DNA from: Oscillospiraceae bacterium
GTDB lineage: Bacteria; Bacillota; Clostridia; Oscillospirales; Ruminococcaceae
Length of the DNA: 59,407 bases
Direction of reading: 5' to 3'
Assembly: GCA_009778065.1 (NCBI GenBank)
Contig: WRKM01000022.1
Location: 1 to 59,407 of the forward strand
The notes beneath the pieces are model-generated. The model worked only from the letters and a program-made list of their open reading frames with translations. It was not told the origin of the DNA and searched no databases. Positions 7,062 through 13,752 of the stretch are shown one piece after another; positions within the stretch are counted from its first letter, which is position 1; every line of letters starts with the position of its first letter. A program made the position numbers and the translations under genes.

Positions 7062-8492
7062 ATGAAAATTCTGTATGCAGCAAGCGAGGCGCAACCGTTC
7101 GCCTCTTCCGGCGGACTCGCCGACGTGGCGGGCTCTTTACCCAAGGCTTTAGTCAAAGCAGGTCATGAATGTTCGGTAGTCATGCCCTATTACAAAAACA
7201 CAATCAAGCCCGAACAGCAAAAAGACTTTAAGTTTTTAAAGAATTTTAACGTCCCCGTGGGTTGGCGTACCCAGTATTGCGGCGTATTTACATACGAATC
7301 GCCGGAAGGGGTCATTTACTACTTTATTGACAATGAGTATTATTTTAAGCGTGATTTCGGTGTATACGGCTACTATGACGATGCGGAACGCTTCGCCTTC
7401 TTTTCCCGTGCCGTGCTTGAAATGCTCTGGCATATCGACTATACGCCCGATATAATTAACTCAAACGACTGGCAGTGTGCGCTGATTCCCGTTTATTACC
7501 GTATATACTATAAGTATAATCACAATCTGAGAAATGTCAGAAATGTCTTTACGATTCATAACATCGCTTATCAGGGGCAATACGGCTTAAATCTGCTTGA
7601 AGAAATTCTTTCTATTCCCCGCCATATGGCGAACATTGTCGAGTATGACCGCGACGTCAATTTCATGAAAGGCGCGATAGAAACCGCCGATAAGGTAACG
7701 ACAGTCTCCCCGACCTACGCAACGGAAATTCTCGACCCATGGTTTGCACACGGTCTCGACAGAATCCTGAGGAGTAAGCAGTATAAAACCTGCGGCTTCT
7801 TAAACGGCATCGACACCGATATGTATAACCCCTCGACCGACAAGGACTTAGCCGCTAACTTTAGGGTTAACTCAAAAGCGGGGAAAAAGACCTGCAAAAC
7901 AGCCCTCTTAGGCGAAGCGGGGCTTCCCGATGGAGACGAGCCTGTCATCGGCATGATTACACGCCTTGTCGAGCATAAAGGTCTCGACTTGGTTAAAAGC
8001 GTTTTTGACCGTATCATAGGACTCGGATATAAAGCTGTCATTCTCGGTTCGGGCGATTCCGTATACGAGAACTTTTTCAACGAGATGAAATATCGTTATC
8101 CCGAAAACGTCGCCTTCTTCTGCGGCTTCATACCGCAGCTTGCTAAAAAAATATATGCCGGCTCCGATATGTTCCTTATGCCGAGTAAAACCGAACCCTG
8201 CGGTCTCGCACAAATGATTTCTCTCCGTTACGGAACCGTTCCGATTGTACGCGCTACGGGCGGTTTAAAGGACAGTATCATTGATTGCGGTGATTCCGGC
8301 GGTACAGGCTTCACCTTCCTGAACTATGACGCAGAGGATATGTTCAGCGCGGTACATAGAGCGTATGATGCGTATGGGGACAGGAAAACATGGAACGCCT
8401 TGGTTAGCCGCGCCATGAAGGCGGACTTCAGTTGGAGCGTATCGGCAAAGCTGTACATCGGGCTGTATGAAGAACTGATGAGTTGGAATTAG
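7062..8492 (+). CDS. glgA: Glycogen (starch) synthase, GT5
   Basis: 476 residues, standard for bacterial GlgA. The enzyme transfers glucose from ADP-glucose to growing alpha-1,4-glucan chains. Motifs include the N-terminal GGLADVAGSLPKAL, TIHNIAYQGQYG, LNGIDTDMYNP, VEHKGLDLV and the C-terminal SKTEPCGLAQM plus RATGGLKDS. The family motif K-x-G-G-L reads S15-S-G-G-L here, so the conserved N-terminal Lys is missing; activity or donor preference may differ. GAGGGGG precedes the ATG. No glgB, glgC or glgP is in the window. A terminator follows. Confidence 0.93.
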   Translation: MKILYAASEAQPFASSGGLADVAGSLPKALVKAGHECSVVMPYYKNTIKPEQQKDFKFLKNFNVPVGWRTQYCGVFTYESPEGVIYYFIDNEYYFKRDFGVYGYYDDAERFAFFSRAVLEMLWHIDYTPDIINSNDWQCALIPVYYRIYYKYNHNLRNVRNVFTIHNIAYQGQYGLNLLEEILSIPRHMANIVEYDRDVNFMKGAIETADKVTTVSPTYATEILDPWFAHGLDRILRSKQYKTCGFLNGIDTDMYNPSTDKDLAANFRVNSKAGKKTCKTALLGEAGLPDGDEPVIGMITRLVEHKGLDLVKSVFDRIIGLGYKAVILGSGDSVYENFFNEMKYRYPENVAFFCGFIPQLAKKIYAGSDMFLMPSKTEPCGLAQMISLRYGTVPIVRATGGLKDSIIDCGDSGGTGFTFLNYDAEDMFSAVHRAYDAYGDRKTWNALVSRAMKADFSWSVSAKLYIGLYEELMSWN

Positions 8493-8517
8493 TCACGTAT
8501 ATATACTATATTATAAT

Positions 8518-8542
8518 GCCGCTCTTTCGGGAGCGGCTTTTT
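8518..8542 (+). terminator. Terminator of glgA
   Basis: GCCGCTC/GAGCGGC 7-bp stem with a 6-base loop and a TTTTT tail. Confidence 0.88.
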
Positions 8543-8614
8543 ACGTATCAGATACTTTGGCGCGGCGGGGACGAGCTACATGGTATGTTTTCATCGTTAG
8601 TCCCTTTAATTACA

Positions 8615-8643
8615 TTGACAAGAGCCGAAAATTATGATAAAAT
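8615..8643 (+). promoter_or_regulatory. Promoter ahead of the sigma-factor fragment and sigma gene
   Basis: TTGACA (8615-8620), 17-base spacer, TAAAAT (8638-8643). It would transcribe the truncated sigma frame at 8672 and then the intact sigma gene. Confidence 0.8.
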
Positions 8644-8671
8644 TGGGGAGATATGAAAGGATTCTAATAAT

Positions 8672-8803
8672 ATGTTGTATGTTTATCTCTCCATGGTTGA
8701 AAATCATGAATCTTCCGATATGTTTACCGAAATACATAACAAGTATAAAAGTATATGGCATAATTACACAAATAACAGGAGGCTAAAACCATGTTTTTTA
8801 TGA
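8672..8803 (+). pseudogene. Truncated duplicate of a sigma-factor N-terminus (or coupled leader ORF)
   Basis: A 43-codon frame with AAAGGA upstream starts MLYVYLSMVENHESSDMFTE. This aligns by eye with the start of the adjacent sigma factor (MFFMMLSTIEDEQERLKIAD), including the L-S-x-(V/I)-E spacing. It then loses similarity and overlaps the start of the real gene by 13 bases in another frame. The simplest reading is a decayed tandem copy whose 5' end survived. It may still act as a translated leader, because the sigma ribosome site AGGAGG lies inside it. Confidence 0.55.
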
Positions 8804-9357
8804 TGCTTTCAACAATAGAGGACGAGCAGGAGCGGCTTAAAATAGCGGATATTTACGAAAAGCACCGCCATAGATGCCTACTTGTCGCATTGAAAATTTT
8901 AAAAAATCAACAATTAGCAGAAGATGCTATTCAGGATGCTTTTATTGAGGTGATTAAGCATAAAGAAAAAATTTTTTCGCTAAGCTGTAGTGATATGCTA
9001 CCCTATATTGTTACTATAGTGAAGACCAGAGCATTAAATATTGTGAAAAAGAATAAAAAGTTTTCGGATATTCCTTTTGAAGAGTTAGATGAAATAAAGG
9101 ATTCGGGTGAAGTTCCCGTTGATGAGCAGGTAATTAATAAGCAGGATTTTGAGAATTTGATTGCTCATATAGCAAGCCTTGATGAAAATTATAAAGTCGC
9201 TTTGGAAATGAAATACAGGGATAATATGTCGAACATAGAAATAGCAAATGTGTTGAATATAACGCAGAAAAATGTAGAAATGCGATTATACAGGGCAAAA
9301 ATAAAGTTGCGTAAGAAACTCGAAAGTGAGGTAAAAACAAATGTCTATAATAAGTAA
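8791..9357 (+). CDS. ECF-type RNA polymerase sigma factor
   Basis: 188 residues. Region 2 lies at about 18-90 (LLVALKILKNQQLAEDAIQDAF) and region 4 at about 125-180 (LDENYKVALEMKYRDNMSNIEIANVL then VEMRLYRAKIKLRKKL, a helix-turn-helix). It directs RNA polymerase to its own promoter set. AGGAGG 8 bases upstream of ATG 8791. The 3' end overlaps the membrane protein gene 9341 by 17 bases, the usual sigma/anti-sigma coupling. Its targets may include the small secreted proteins that follow, but no -35/-10 pair unlike sigma-A was recognised. Confidence 0.9.
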   Translation: MFFMMLSTIEDEQERLKIADIYEKHRHRCLLVALKILKNQQLAEDAIQDAFIEVIKHKEKIFSLSCSDMLPYIVTIVKTRALNIVKKNKKFSDIPFEELDEIKDSGEVPVDEQVINKQDFENLIAHIASLDENYKVALEMKYRDNMSNIEIANVLNITQKNVEMRLYRAKIKLRKKLESEVKTNVYNK

Positions 9358-10030
9358 TGATTTATTTGAAGTTATGCTTAGGCAAGCCGTAATCAAAAAT
9401 AACAAGGAAGAAATTGCATTGCTCCCTTCTGAAGATGAGTTAGCTAAAATCTTTACATTCTCGAACGAACACAAAAGAAAAATGAAAAAGCTATTTGCGG
9501 CTGACACAAGACAGGAAACAATAGCCGTTGTGTTTAAGTGGAGTAAAATCGCCATTATAGCGGCTTGCGTGTCGGTTACTCTGATGTTCGGAACGCTTCT
9601 GACCTCTGCCGAGTTTAGAAATGTTGTAGGCGATGTTATTATAACTTGGTTCGACAAATTTACAAAATTTCAATCTCAAGAATTAAACGGTGCGTTTATA
9701 AAACGAGAATGGAATCTTGAATATCTACCGGAAGGGTTTGTACTACTCGATTCATACGAAGTCGGAGATATAAAAGTAATCGAGTATAACAATCCAAACG
9801 GTATGACGATTGAATTTAGCTACAGACCAAGTAATTTTTCCACCTCTACGGATAATGAAGACATGGAATACAGTTTGATTGTTAACAACGATATTATTTA
9901 TCATTTGTTTGAGGGGAAAATTGAGCATGGGGAGAGCATGATTGTTTGGGACATGGGCGGATATCGTTTTACCATAATAGGAAATTATGAAATTGATGAG
10001 CTTTTAAAAATCGCGTTTTCGGTTATATAA
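9341..10030 (+). CDS. Single-span membrane protein with DUF4367-like domain, probable anti-sigma factor
   Basis: 229 residues. A cytoplasmic N-terminal part (1-65) precedes one membrane segment (about 66-90, IAIIAACVSVTLMFGTLL). The outer C-terminal part (about 110-229) contains the LEYLPEGFVLLDSY and IEFSYRPS signatures of the DUF4367 family. GTGAGG lies before the ATG, inside the sigma gene. The overlap and membrane topology support a role in holding the sigma factor inactive until an envelope signal arrives; this is inferred from arrangement. No zinc-binding anti-sigma motif is seen. Confidence 0.82.
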   Translation: MSIISNDLFEVMLRQAVIKNNKEEIALLPSEDELAKIFTFSNEHKRKMKKLFAADTRQETIAVVFKWSKIAIIAACVSVTLMFGTLLTSAEFRNVVGDVIITWFDKFTKFQSQELNGAFIKREWNLEYLPEGFVLLDSYEVGDIKVIEYNNPNGMTIEFSYRPSNFSTSTDNEDMEYSLIVNNDIIYHLFEGKIEHGESMIVWDMGGYRFTIIGNYEIDELLKIAFSVI

Positions 10031-10216
10031 AACGCCTTCCCTTTGTGGCAACATTTACTGTAGCGGAAAATTCGCACAAGTTGAGGCTTTGGAGATATGC
10101 GAAATTTGTACATTTGTAACAAATTACAAAAACAATAGAAAAATGATGTAGTGATTCATGCCTTTGAATTGTTAATATATCAGACAGGCAAAAATCTAAA
10201 TCAAGGAGGTGAAAAA

Positions 10217-10651
10217 ATGAAACATATTATTTCTGTATTTGTAGTATTAGCTACGGCTCTTTCCGTAACCGCCATACCCGCTTTTGCCGAAACGAATTAT
10301 AGCACAAGAATCGAAAGTCCTTCAGAATGGGTGTTGACATGGGATAATGTAAGTTCCATAGACCTTGGGATAAGCTTTTCGGGTAGTACTGCAACTTGTT
10401 CGGCAAGAATAAGAGGATATTCTAATGTAAACAAAATAACTGCTACTTTTACATTAAAAAGAGTAAATTCAAACGGAACGATGACGACATTAAAAACATG
10501 GTCTGAATCTTCAAGTACGAATTCTCTAATTTTCTCCGACACATATTCTCCGGTAAGCAAGGACGAAATATACCGTCTTGAGGTAACGGCAACTGTTACG
10601 GCAAATGGCATAGGAGAAACAGTAAGCGATTCTGCTGTAATGACGTATTAA
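10217..10651 (+). CDS. Secreted small beta-rich protein, unknown function
   Basis: 144 residues with a clear signal peptide (about 1-24, ending PAFA) and a mature ~120-residue part rich in Ser/Thr and alternating hydrophobics, suggesting a beta sandwich. AAGGAGGTG 6 bases before ATG 10217 fixes the start; the longer GTG frame at 10151 is rejected. The last 45 bases plus downstream sequence are copied at 12665. No family was recognised. It follows the sigma/anti-sigma pair and may belong to its regulon (speculation). Confidence 0.8.
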   Translation: MKHIISVFVVLATALSVTAIPAFAETNYSTRIESPSEWVLTWDNVSSIDLGISFSGSTATCSARIRGYSNVNKITATFTLKRVNSNGTMTTLKTWSESSSTNSLIFSDTYSPVSKDEIYRLEVTATVTANGIGETVSDSAVMTY

Positions 10652-10701
10652 ATAATTGTCAGTTACAATAGAAAATATCGTGAAAAACGCATAAACCCTG
10701 T
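10607..10701. repeat. Copy 1 of a ~95-bp duplicated segment
   Basis: This spans the 3' end of gene 10217 and about 50 bases after it, starting GGCATAGGAGAAACAGTAAG and ending AAACGCATAAACCCTGT. It recurs at 12665-12757 with a few differences. A 16-base piece from before the gene (ATGATGTAGTGATTCA, near 10143) also recurs just before copy 2. Confidence 0.85.
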
Positions 10702-10777
10702 TTATTTCTCGCTCTGCCAAGTGTACATTAGGCGGGATGAGTGGATAAAAAACAAAAAACAATTAAAACAAAAATTA

Positions 10778-10833
10778 CGCCTTACATAAGGCGAGTCCTG
10801 TGCTAAATGTGCAGGGCGGAAAGGAAACTCGAA
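10778..10833 (+). promoter_or_regulatory. Possible structured leader before gene 10834
   Basis: Two consecutive foldable elements lie just before the start: CGCCTTA/TAAGGCG (10778-10793), then CGAGT ... ACTCG enclosing a stem of CCTGTGC with GTGCAGG. The ribosome site AAAGGA lies inside the second element. No known riboswitch class was recognised. Confidence 0.35.
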
Positions 10834-11163
10834 ATGAAAACAAGAAAAGTAAAAACACTCAGAAGTATTTTGGCGGTTATAATCTCTGTTGCCTGCTTTG
10901 CGGGATTTGCAACGACAGCTGCGGATGTGACATGTTCACACTCCGATGTGTCCACCACGTATACATATAACAGCACAATTTCTACGTCTCATGCGCTTTA
11001 TAACGGTGCCGGACAAACAGTTAAATCTTGCACAGTCACTAAAGTATTTTACCAACGAAATACTATATGCAATAATAGTACTTGTGGAAGAATAATCAGT
11101 TCGCCGATAGTTCTCGATAGTGAAACGCACTCTATCTGCATATTGAATGCACCCATAGATTAA
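10834..11163 (+). CDS. Small secreted Cys/His-containing protein, unknown function
   Basis: 109 residues. A signal peptide (about 1-31, ending TTAA) is followed by a short mature part with CSHSD near its start and a NNSTCGR segment, plus other Cys residues that could form disulfides or bind metal. ATG 10834 is preferred over 10807 because AAAGGA lies about 8 bases before it. Not recognised. It is one of a run of small exported proteins between the sigma pair and the toxin-antitoxin cassettes. Confidence 0.72.
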   Translation: MKTRKVKTLRSILAVIISVACFAGFATTAADVTCSHSDVSTTYTYNSTISTSHALYNGAGQTVKSCTVTKVFYQRNTICNNSTCGRIISSPIVLDSETHSICILNAPID

Positions 11164-11172
11164 GACAAATAC

Positions 11173-11200
11173 TTGCAAATTTAATACCTTCTGATATAAT
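11173..11200 (+). promoter_or_regulatory. Promoter of gene 11226
   Basis: TTGCAA (11173-11178), 16-base spacer, TATAAT (11195-11200). The whole stretch, including the following ACAAGAAGGGAG ribosome site, is nearly repeated at 11888. Confidence 0.72.
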
Positions 11201-11225
11201 AAAACAAGAAGGGAGTGTTTTATAA

Positions 11226-11636
11226 ATGAAAACTATAAAAACCGTTGTCTTTCCTATATTGACAGCCTTAATAATCCTGTCAGCATTAACAACTCCGGTA
11301 TCGGCTACCTCTGATTTTACAATCGAAATGTTCGCAGAAGAAATCAGAGCGAAATACAAAGACCTTTATACCGACGACAGAAGCCATTATATTATTGACG
11401 AAGTATTAAGGATTGTTATACCTGACCCGGAATTTGTCTACATATTTAATGATAATCTTGACGATGCTTATAGAATCATTGAAGAAACTCTTGATGGTTC
11501 TATGAAGTACGAGGGAGAATTATTTATTAATCCTGATACCGGAGTTGGCGTTGCTTCAAAGGTTGTCATTCCTTTGTCTTTCTCGGTATTAATTCTTGTG
11601 ATGTTAAAAAGGGAACGCCTTTTTATAAAAAAATAA
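11226..11636 (+). CDS. Secreted/membrane-anchored small protein, unknown function
   Basis: 136 residues. Signal peptide about 1-28 (ending VSAT), an acidic helical middle, and a C-terminal hydrophobic segment (VVIPLSFSVLILVML) followed by Lys/Arg, the layout of a surface protein held by a C-terminal membrane anchor. There is no LPXTG. GAAGGGAG precedes the ATG by about 11 bases. Not recognised. Confidence 0.75.
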   Translation: MKTIKTVVFPILTALIILSALTTPVSATSDFTIEMFAEEIRAKYKDLYTDDRSHYIIDEVLRIVIPDPEFVYIFNDNLDDAYRIIEETLDGSMKYEGELFINPDTGVGVASKVVIPLSFSVLILVMLKRERLFIKK

Positions 11637-11651
11637 AGGTAGGCGTAAAAC

Positions 11652-11822
11652 ATGCTTTTTATAGTAGGTGTACTTTTACTGTATTTGTTAATTATCATTT
11701 TTTGCGTTTGGCAGTGGAAAAAACAATACAATAATTATAAAATATTATATTTTTATGCCCCTCTTACAGTACTATTAATCGTAATCTTTGTTGTAATTAT
11801 TATTATTTTTAACAGTGTTTAA
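11652..11822 (+). CDS. 56-residue membrane protein with two hydrophobic segments
   Basis: A short frame from ATG 11652 encodes two hydrophobic stretches (residues 2-18 and about 36-53, the second rich in Ile/Val) joined by a polar linker WKKQYNNYK. Upstream AAAGGTAGG is a modest ribosome site, and the frame ends exactly before a strong terminator. It follows gene 11226 by 15 bases, so the two are likely co-transcribed. Function unknown. Confidence 0.55.
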   Translation: MLFIVGVLLLYLLIIIFCVWQWKKQYNNYKILYFYAPLTVLLIVIFVVIIIIFNSV

Positions 11823-11827
11823 ACATG

Positions 11828-11871
11828 ATTAAGGGCAACCGCACAATATAAAGCGAGCGGTTGCCCTTAAT
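11828..11871 (+). terminator. Strong hairpin terminator
   Basis: A 15-bp perfect stem (11828-11842 with 11857-11871), then ATTTTAA. It ends the 11226-11652 transcript. Confidence 0.85.
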
Positions 11872-11887
11872 ATTTTAAGACAAAAAC

Positions 11888-11916
11888 TTGCAAAACTTAG
11901 TGACTTCTGATATAAT
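11888..11916 (+). promoter_or_regulatory. Promoter of lipoprotein gene 11943
   Basis: TTGCAA (11888-11893), 17-base spacer, TATAAT (11911-11916), then AAGCAAGAAGGGAG. It is a near copy of the module at 11173. Confidence 0.75.
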
Positions 11917-11942
11917 AAAGCAAGAAGGGAGTATTTTTCAAA

Positions 11943-12476
11943 ATGAAAATTAAACTTATCGCCTTAATTTACGGCTCTATACTTTTTCTATCCTTTGGGA
12001 CATTATTCACAGGTTGTTCAGAGGAGAAACCATTTGATTCACCCACTCAAACAACAACCGTACCCCCAGACATTGAGCAAATTAACCCCTCAGAAGACAC
12101 CACCGTGCATGAAACAAATGAAATAACAGAGACGCTTAAAGAAGAAATAAATCAAGCTTTGGAAAAAATACAAAGTGAATTTACAGATGCGAGTGTTTTT
12201 GCGTCAGAAGTGCTTGAAAACTATCAGAATTCCTTTTTGCTTGTCGGCGGTTTAGGCTGGTTAAACGATGACTTAAATTACAAAGGTGAATATTATGTGT
12301 CGCTGACATATAGTGATGATGAGATTATCCTTTTAGATGAACAAGGGCAGTCGGCAGAACCTTCCGACTTTAGTGAAGGGGATATTATTGTCGTTTGTTT
12401 CAGCGGAGTGGTTTTAGAAACTAATCCTGCGAGAGTTCTGGAAATTATATTGATTCAAAAGGTTGAGGTTGTATAG
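11943..12476 (+). CDS. Lipoprotein with DUF3221-like C-terminal domain
   Basis: 177 residues. Lipobox LFTGC places the lipidated Cys at about residue 25. A Thr/Pro-rich linker and a helical stretch (60-90) lead to a beta-rich domain (about 95-177) with GDIIVVCFSGVVLETNPARV, similar in outline to the small OB-like DUF3221 proteins. A family match is suggested, not proven. It is expressed from its own promoter with the shared GAAGGGAG leader. Role unknown. Confidence 0.75.
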   Translation: MKIKLIALIYGSILFLSFGTLFTGCSEEKPFDSPTQTTTVPPDIEQINPSEDTTVHETNEITETLKEEINQALEKIQSEFTDASVFASEVLENYQNSFLLVGGLGWLNDDLNYKGEYYVSLTYSDDEIILLDEQGQSAEPSDFSEGDIIVVCFSGVVLETNPARVLEIILIQKVEVV

Positions 12477-12542
12477 TAATCAAAGGAAACGAGAACGACA
12501 ATTTACATTAGCTTTTGCAAAGTAATTTTTTCAGAGGTACTT

Positions 12543-12671
12543 ATGAAAGTTAAAATAAAGCGTTTTTTGCATTTGTCATTACTTTTCTTACTGCTTTTAA
12601 TTTTTGAGTCGTGTGGAAGTATTGAAAAAATTGATAACATGGGCAATGATGTAGTGATTCAAACGGCATAG
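12543..12671 (+). pseudogene. Truncated lipoprotein whose 3' end is chimeric
   Basis: A 42-codon frame begins as a lipoprotein signal peptide (MKVKIKRFLHLSLLFLLLLI) with lipobox Cys at residue 24 (FESCGS). After about 36 residues it runs into the duplicated segment copied from around gene 10217 and stops at once. It appears to be the stub of a lipoprotein gene joined to unrelated duplicated DNA. Confidence 0.6.
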
Positions 12672-12757
12672 GAGAAACAGTAAGCGATTCTGCTGTAATG
12701 ACGTATTAAATAATTGTCAGTAAAATAAAAATATCGCGAAAAACGCATAAACCCTGT
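12665..12757. repeat. Copy 2 of the ~95-bp duplicated segment
   Basis: Near-copy of 10607-10701. Just before it, ATGATGTAGTGATTCA (also near 10143) is joined directly, so copy 2 looks like a deletion derivative of the 10143-10701 region. From here to 13012 there is no intact gene, only this copy, a 92-bp repeat and a gene stub. Confidence 0.85.
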
Positions 12758-12837
12758 AAGTTTTTGCCTTTTCTTTTCGTTTCTTGTTATAGAGGCGGTA
12801 ATAAACCGTAATAAAAACAGTAAAGGAGTTCCATTTT

Positions 12838-12929
12838 ATGAAAATCAATTTAAAAACATCACCGATAACAGAAAGGCAGGACAAATCATGATAAACAAAA
12901 ACAAAAAATTGTTCATAGGAATAATAATA
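12838..12929. repeat. 92-bp direct repeat, left copy
   Basis: Matches 13661-13752 over 92 bases with 4 mismatches. It carries a 17-codon upstream ORF and the first codons of gene 13711. The two copies bracket the first MazEF cassette. Confidence 0.92.
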
Positions 12930-12992
12930 CACATCAACCTCTTGACATCCTCATCAACAAATGATATACTATATACTGTACACTATAATTAA
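12888..12992 (+). pseudogene. 5' stub of a copy of gene 13711
   Basis: The frame starts MINKNKKLFIGIII like gene 13711 (MISKNKKLFIGIII), then departs at 12930 exactly where the direct repeat ends and runs through the MazEF promoter to a stop. This dates the cassette as arriving inside or beside the start of this gene. Confidence 0.7.
12942..12988 (+). promoter_or_regulatory. Promoter and probable operator of mazEF cassette 1
   Basis: TTGACA (12942-12947), 17-base spacer, TATACT (12965-12970). An imperfect palindrome centred on TGTACA (about 12972-12988) overlaps the start-site region, as expected for autorepression by an AbrB-fold antitoxin. Confidence 0.8.
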
Positions 12993-13011
12993 TAATTGGA
13001 AAGGGGTTATT

Positions 13012-13290
13012 ATGAACGGAACAAGAACTCTTCGTGTAAACCGCTGGGGTAATGGCTTGGGGATACGTCTGCCAAAGGATTTTACGGAAAAGGCGGGGAT
13101 TACCGAAACATCACGAGTAGAAGTAACCGCAACCGATAAGGGGTTATTAATAACTCGCGCCAAAGAGCCGCGCAGACACATTCCGCTCTCAGAGCGGCTG
13201 AAAGGGTGGGACGGCAAGCCCTATGAGCTTTTGGAAGAAGACAGGGAATGGCTTAATATGAAAAGCGTGGGGGACGAAGTGGAATGGTAA
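13012..13290 (+). CDS. MazE/AbrB-type antitoxin 1
   Basis: 92 residues. The N-terminal half is a SpoVT/AbrB swapped-hairpin DNA-binding fold (VNRWGNGLGIRLPKDFTEKAGI ... VEVTATDKGLLIT); the C-terminal half is the toxin-binding tail. It would bind and neutralise the MazF-like toxin and repress the pair. GGAAAGGGG precedes ATG 13012, which is preferred over the upstream 12961 frame. It overlaps the toxin gene by 7 bases. Cassette 2 at 15201 is a paralogue with an almost identical N-terminus. Confidence 0.9.
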   Translation: MNGTRTLRVNRWGNGLGIRLPKDFTEKAGITETSRVEVTATDKGLLITRAKEPRRHIPLSERLKGWDGKPYELLEEDREWLNMKSVGDEVEW

Positions 13291-13616
13291 AGCAAGGCGA
13301 CATTATTAAAACCGATTTCGACCCGACAAAAGGTCATGAACAGGCGGGGTATCGCCCCGGCGTTGTGATTAATAACGCTTCCCATTCACGAGCAAGCAAT
13401 ATGATTTTAGTCTGCCCCGTCACGAACACCGACAGGGGAAGCCCTCTGCACGTTAAATTAGAGGGGTTGACAACAACAGGTTTTGCTATGTGCGACCAAG
13501 TTCGCTCCGTAGACCTCAAAGCGCGCGAATACAGGGTCATAGAATCCGTTGACGAAGACACTCTTTGGGAAATATGCGACATTGTCAAAGGCTCGGTTGA
13601 TATTGAAAGGGGGTAA
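13284..13616 (+). CDS. MazF/PemK-type endoribonuclease toxin 1
   Basis: 110 residues. MazF family marks are the N-terminal QGDIIKTDFDPTKGHEQAGYRPGVVI block with the catalytic-region Arg, VCPVTNTDRGSPLHV, and MCDQVRSVD. The expected activity is sequence-specific cleavage of single-stranded mRNA. It is translationally coupled to the antitoxin. Both genes sit between 92-bp direct repeats, which suggests the cassette arrived by a duplicative event. Confidence 0.92.
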   Translation: MVKQGDIIKTDFDPTKGHEQAGYRPGVVINNASHSRASNMILVCPVTNTDRGSPLHVKLEGLTTTGFAMCDQVRSVDLKAREYRVIESVDEDTLWEICDIVKGSVDIERG

Positions 13617-13660
13617 GCGTTACCTCGTACACTTATACCATAAAACAGTAGGGAGATTTT

Positions 13661-13714
13661 ATGAACATCAATTTAAAAACATCACCGATAACAGAAAGGC
13701 AGTACAAATCATGA
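13661..13714 (+). CDS. 17-codon upstream ORF coupled to gene 13711
   Basis: GTAGGGAG precedes ATG 13661, which opens MNINLKTSPITERQYKS. Its TGA overlaps the ATG of the membrane protein gene (ATGA at 13711-13714). Gene 13711 has no convincing ribosome site of its own, so it probably depends on this leader. The same leader, with two substitutions (MKINLKTSPITERQDKS), is kept in the left repeat at 12838. Confidence 0.5.
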   Translation: MNINLKTSPITERQYKS

Positions 13715-13752
13715 TAAGTAAAAACAAAAAATTGTTCATAGGAATAATAATA
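13661..13752. repeat. 92-bp direct repeat, right copy
   Basis: Partner of 12838-12929, 4 mismatches in 92. It covers the upstream ORF and the first 14 codons of gene 13711. The sequence just before it (AAAACAGTA) also resembles the left flank. Confidence 0.92.

Noticed and set aside
10778-10833. Known riboswitch (c-di-GMP or similar)
   Set aside because: The hairpins do not show the conserved cores of any class that could be recalled, so only an unspecific leader is listed.
13549-13710. Extended N-terminus of gene 13711
   Set aside because: The extension overlaps the toxin gene and the direct repeat, whose 17-codon leader ORF stops at the natural ATG.
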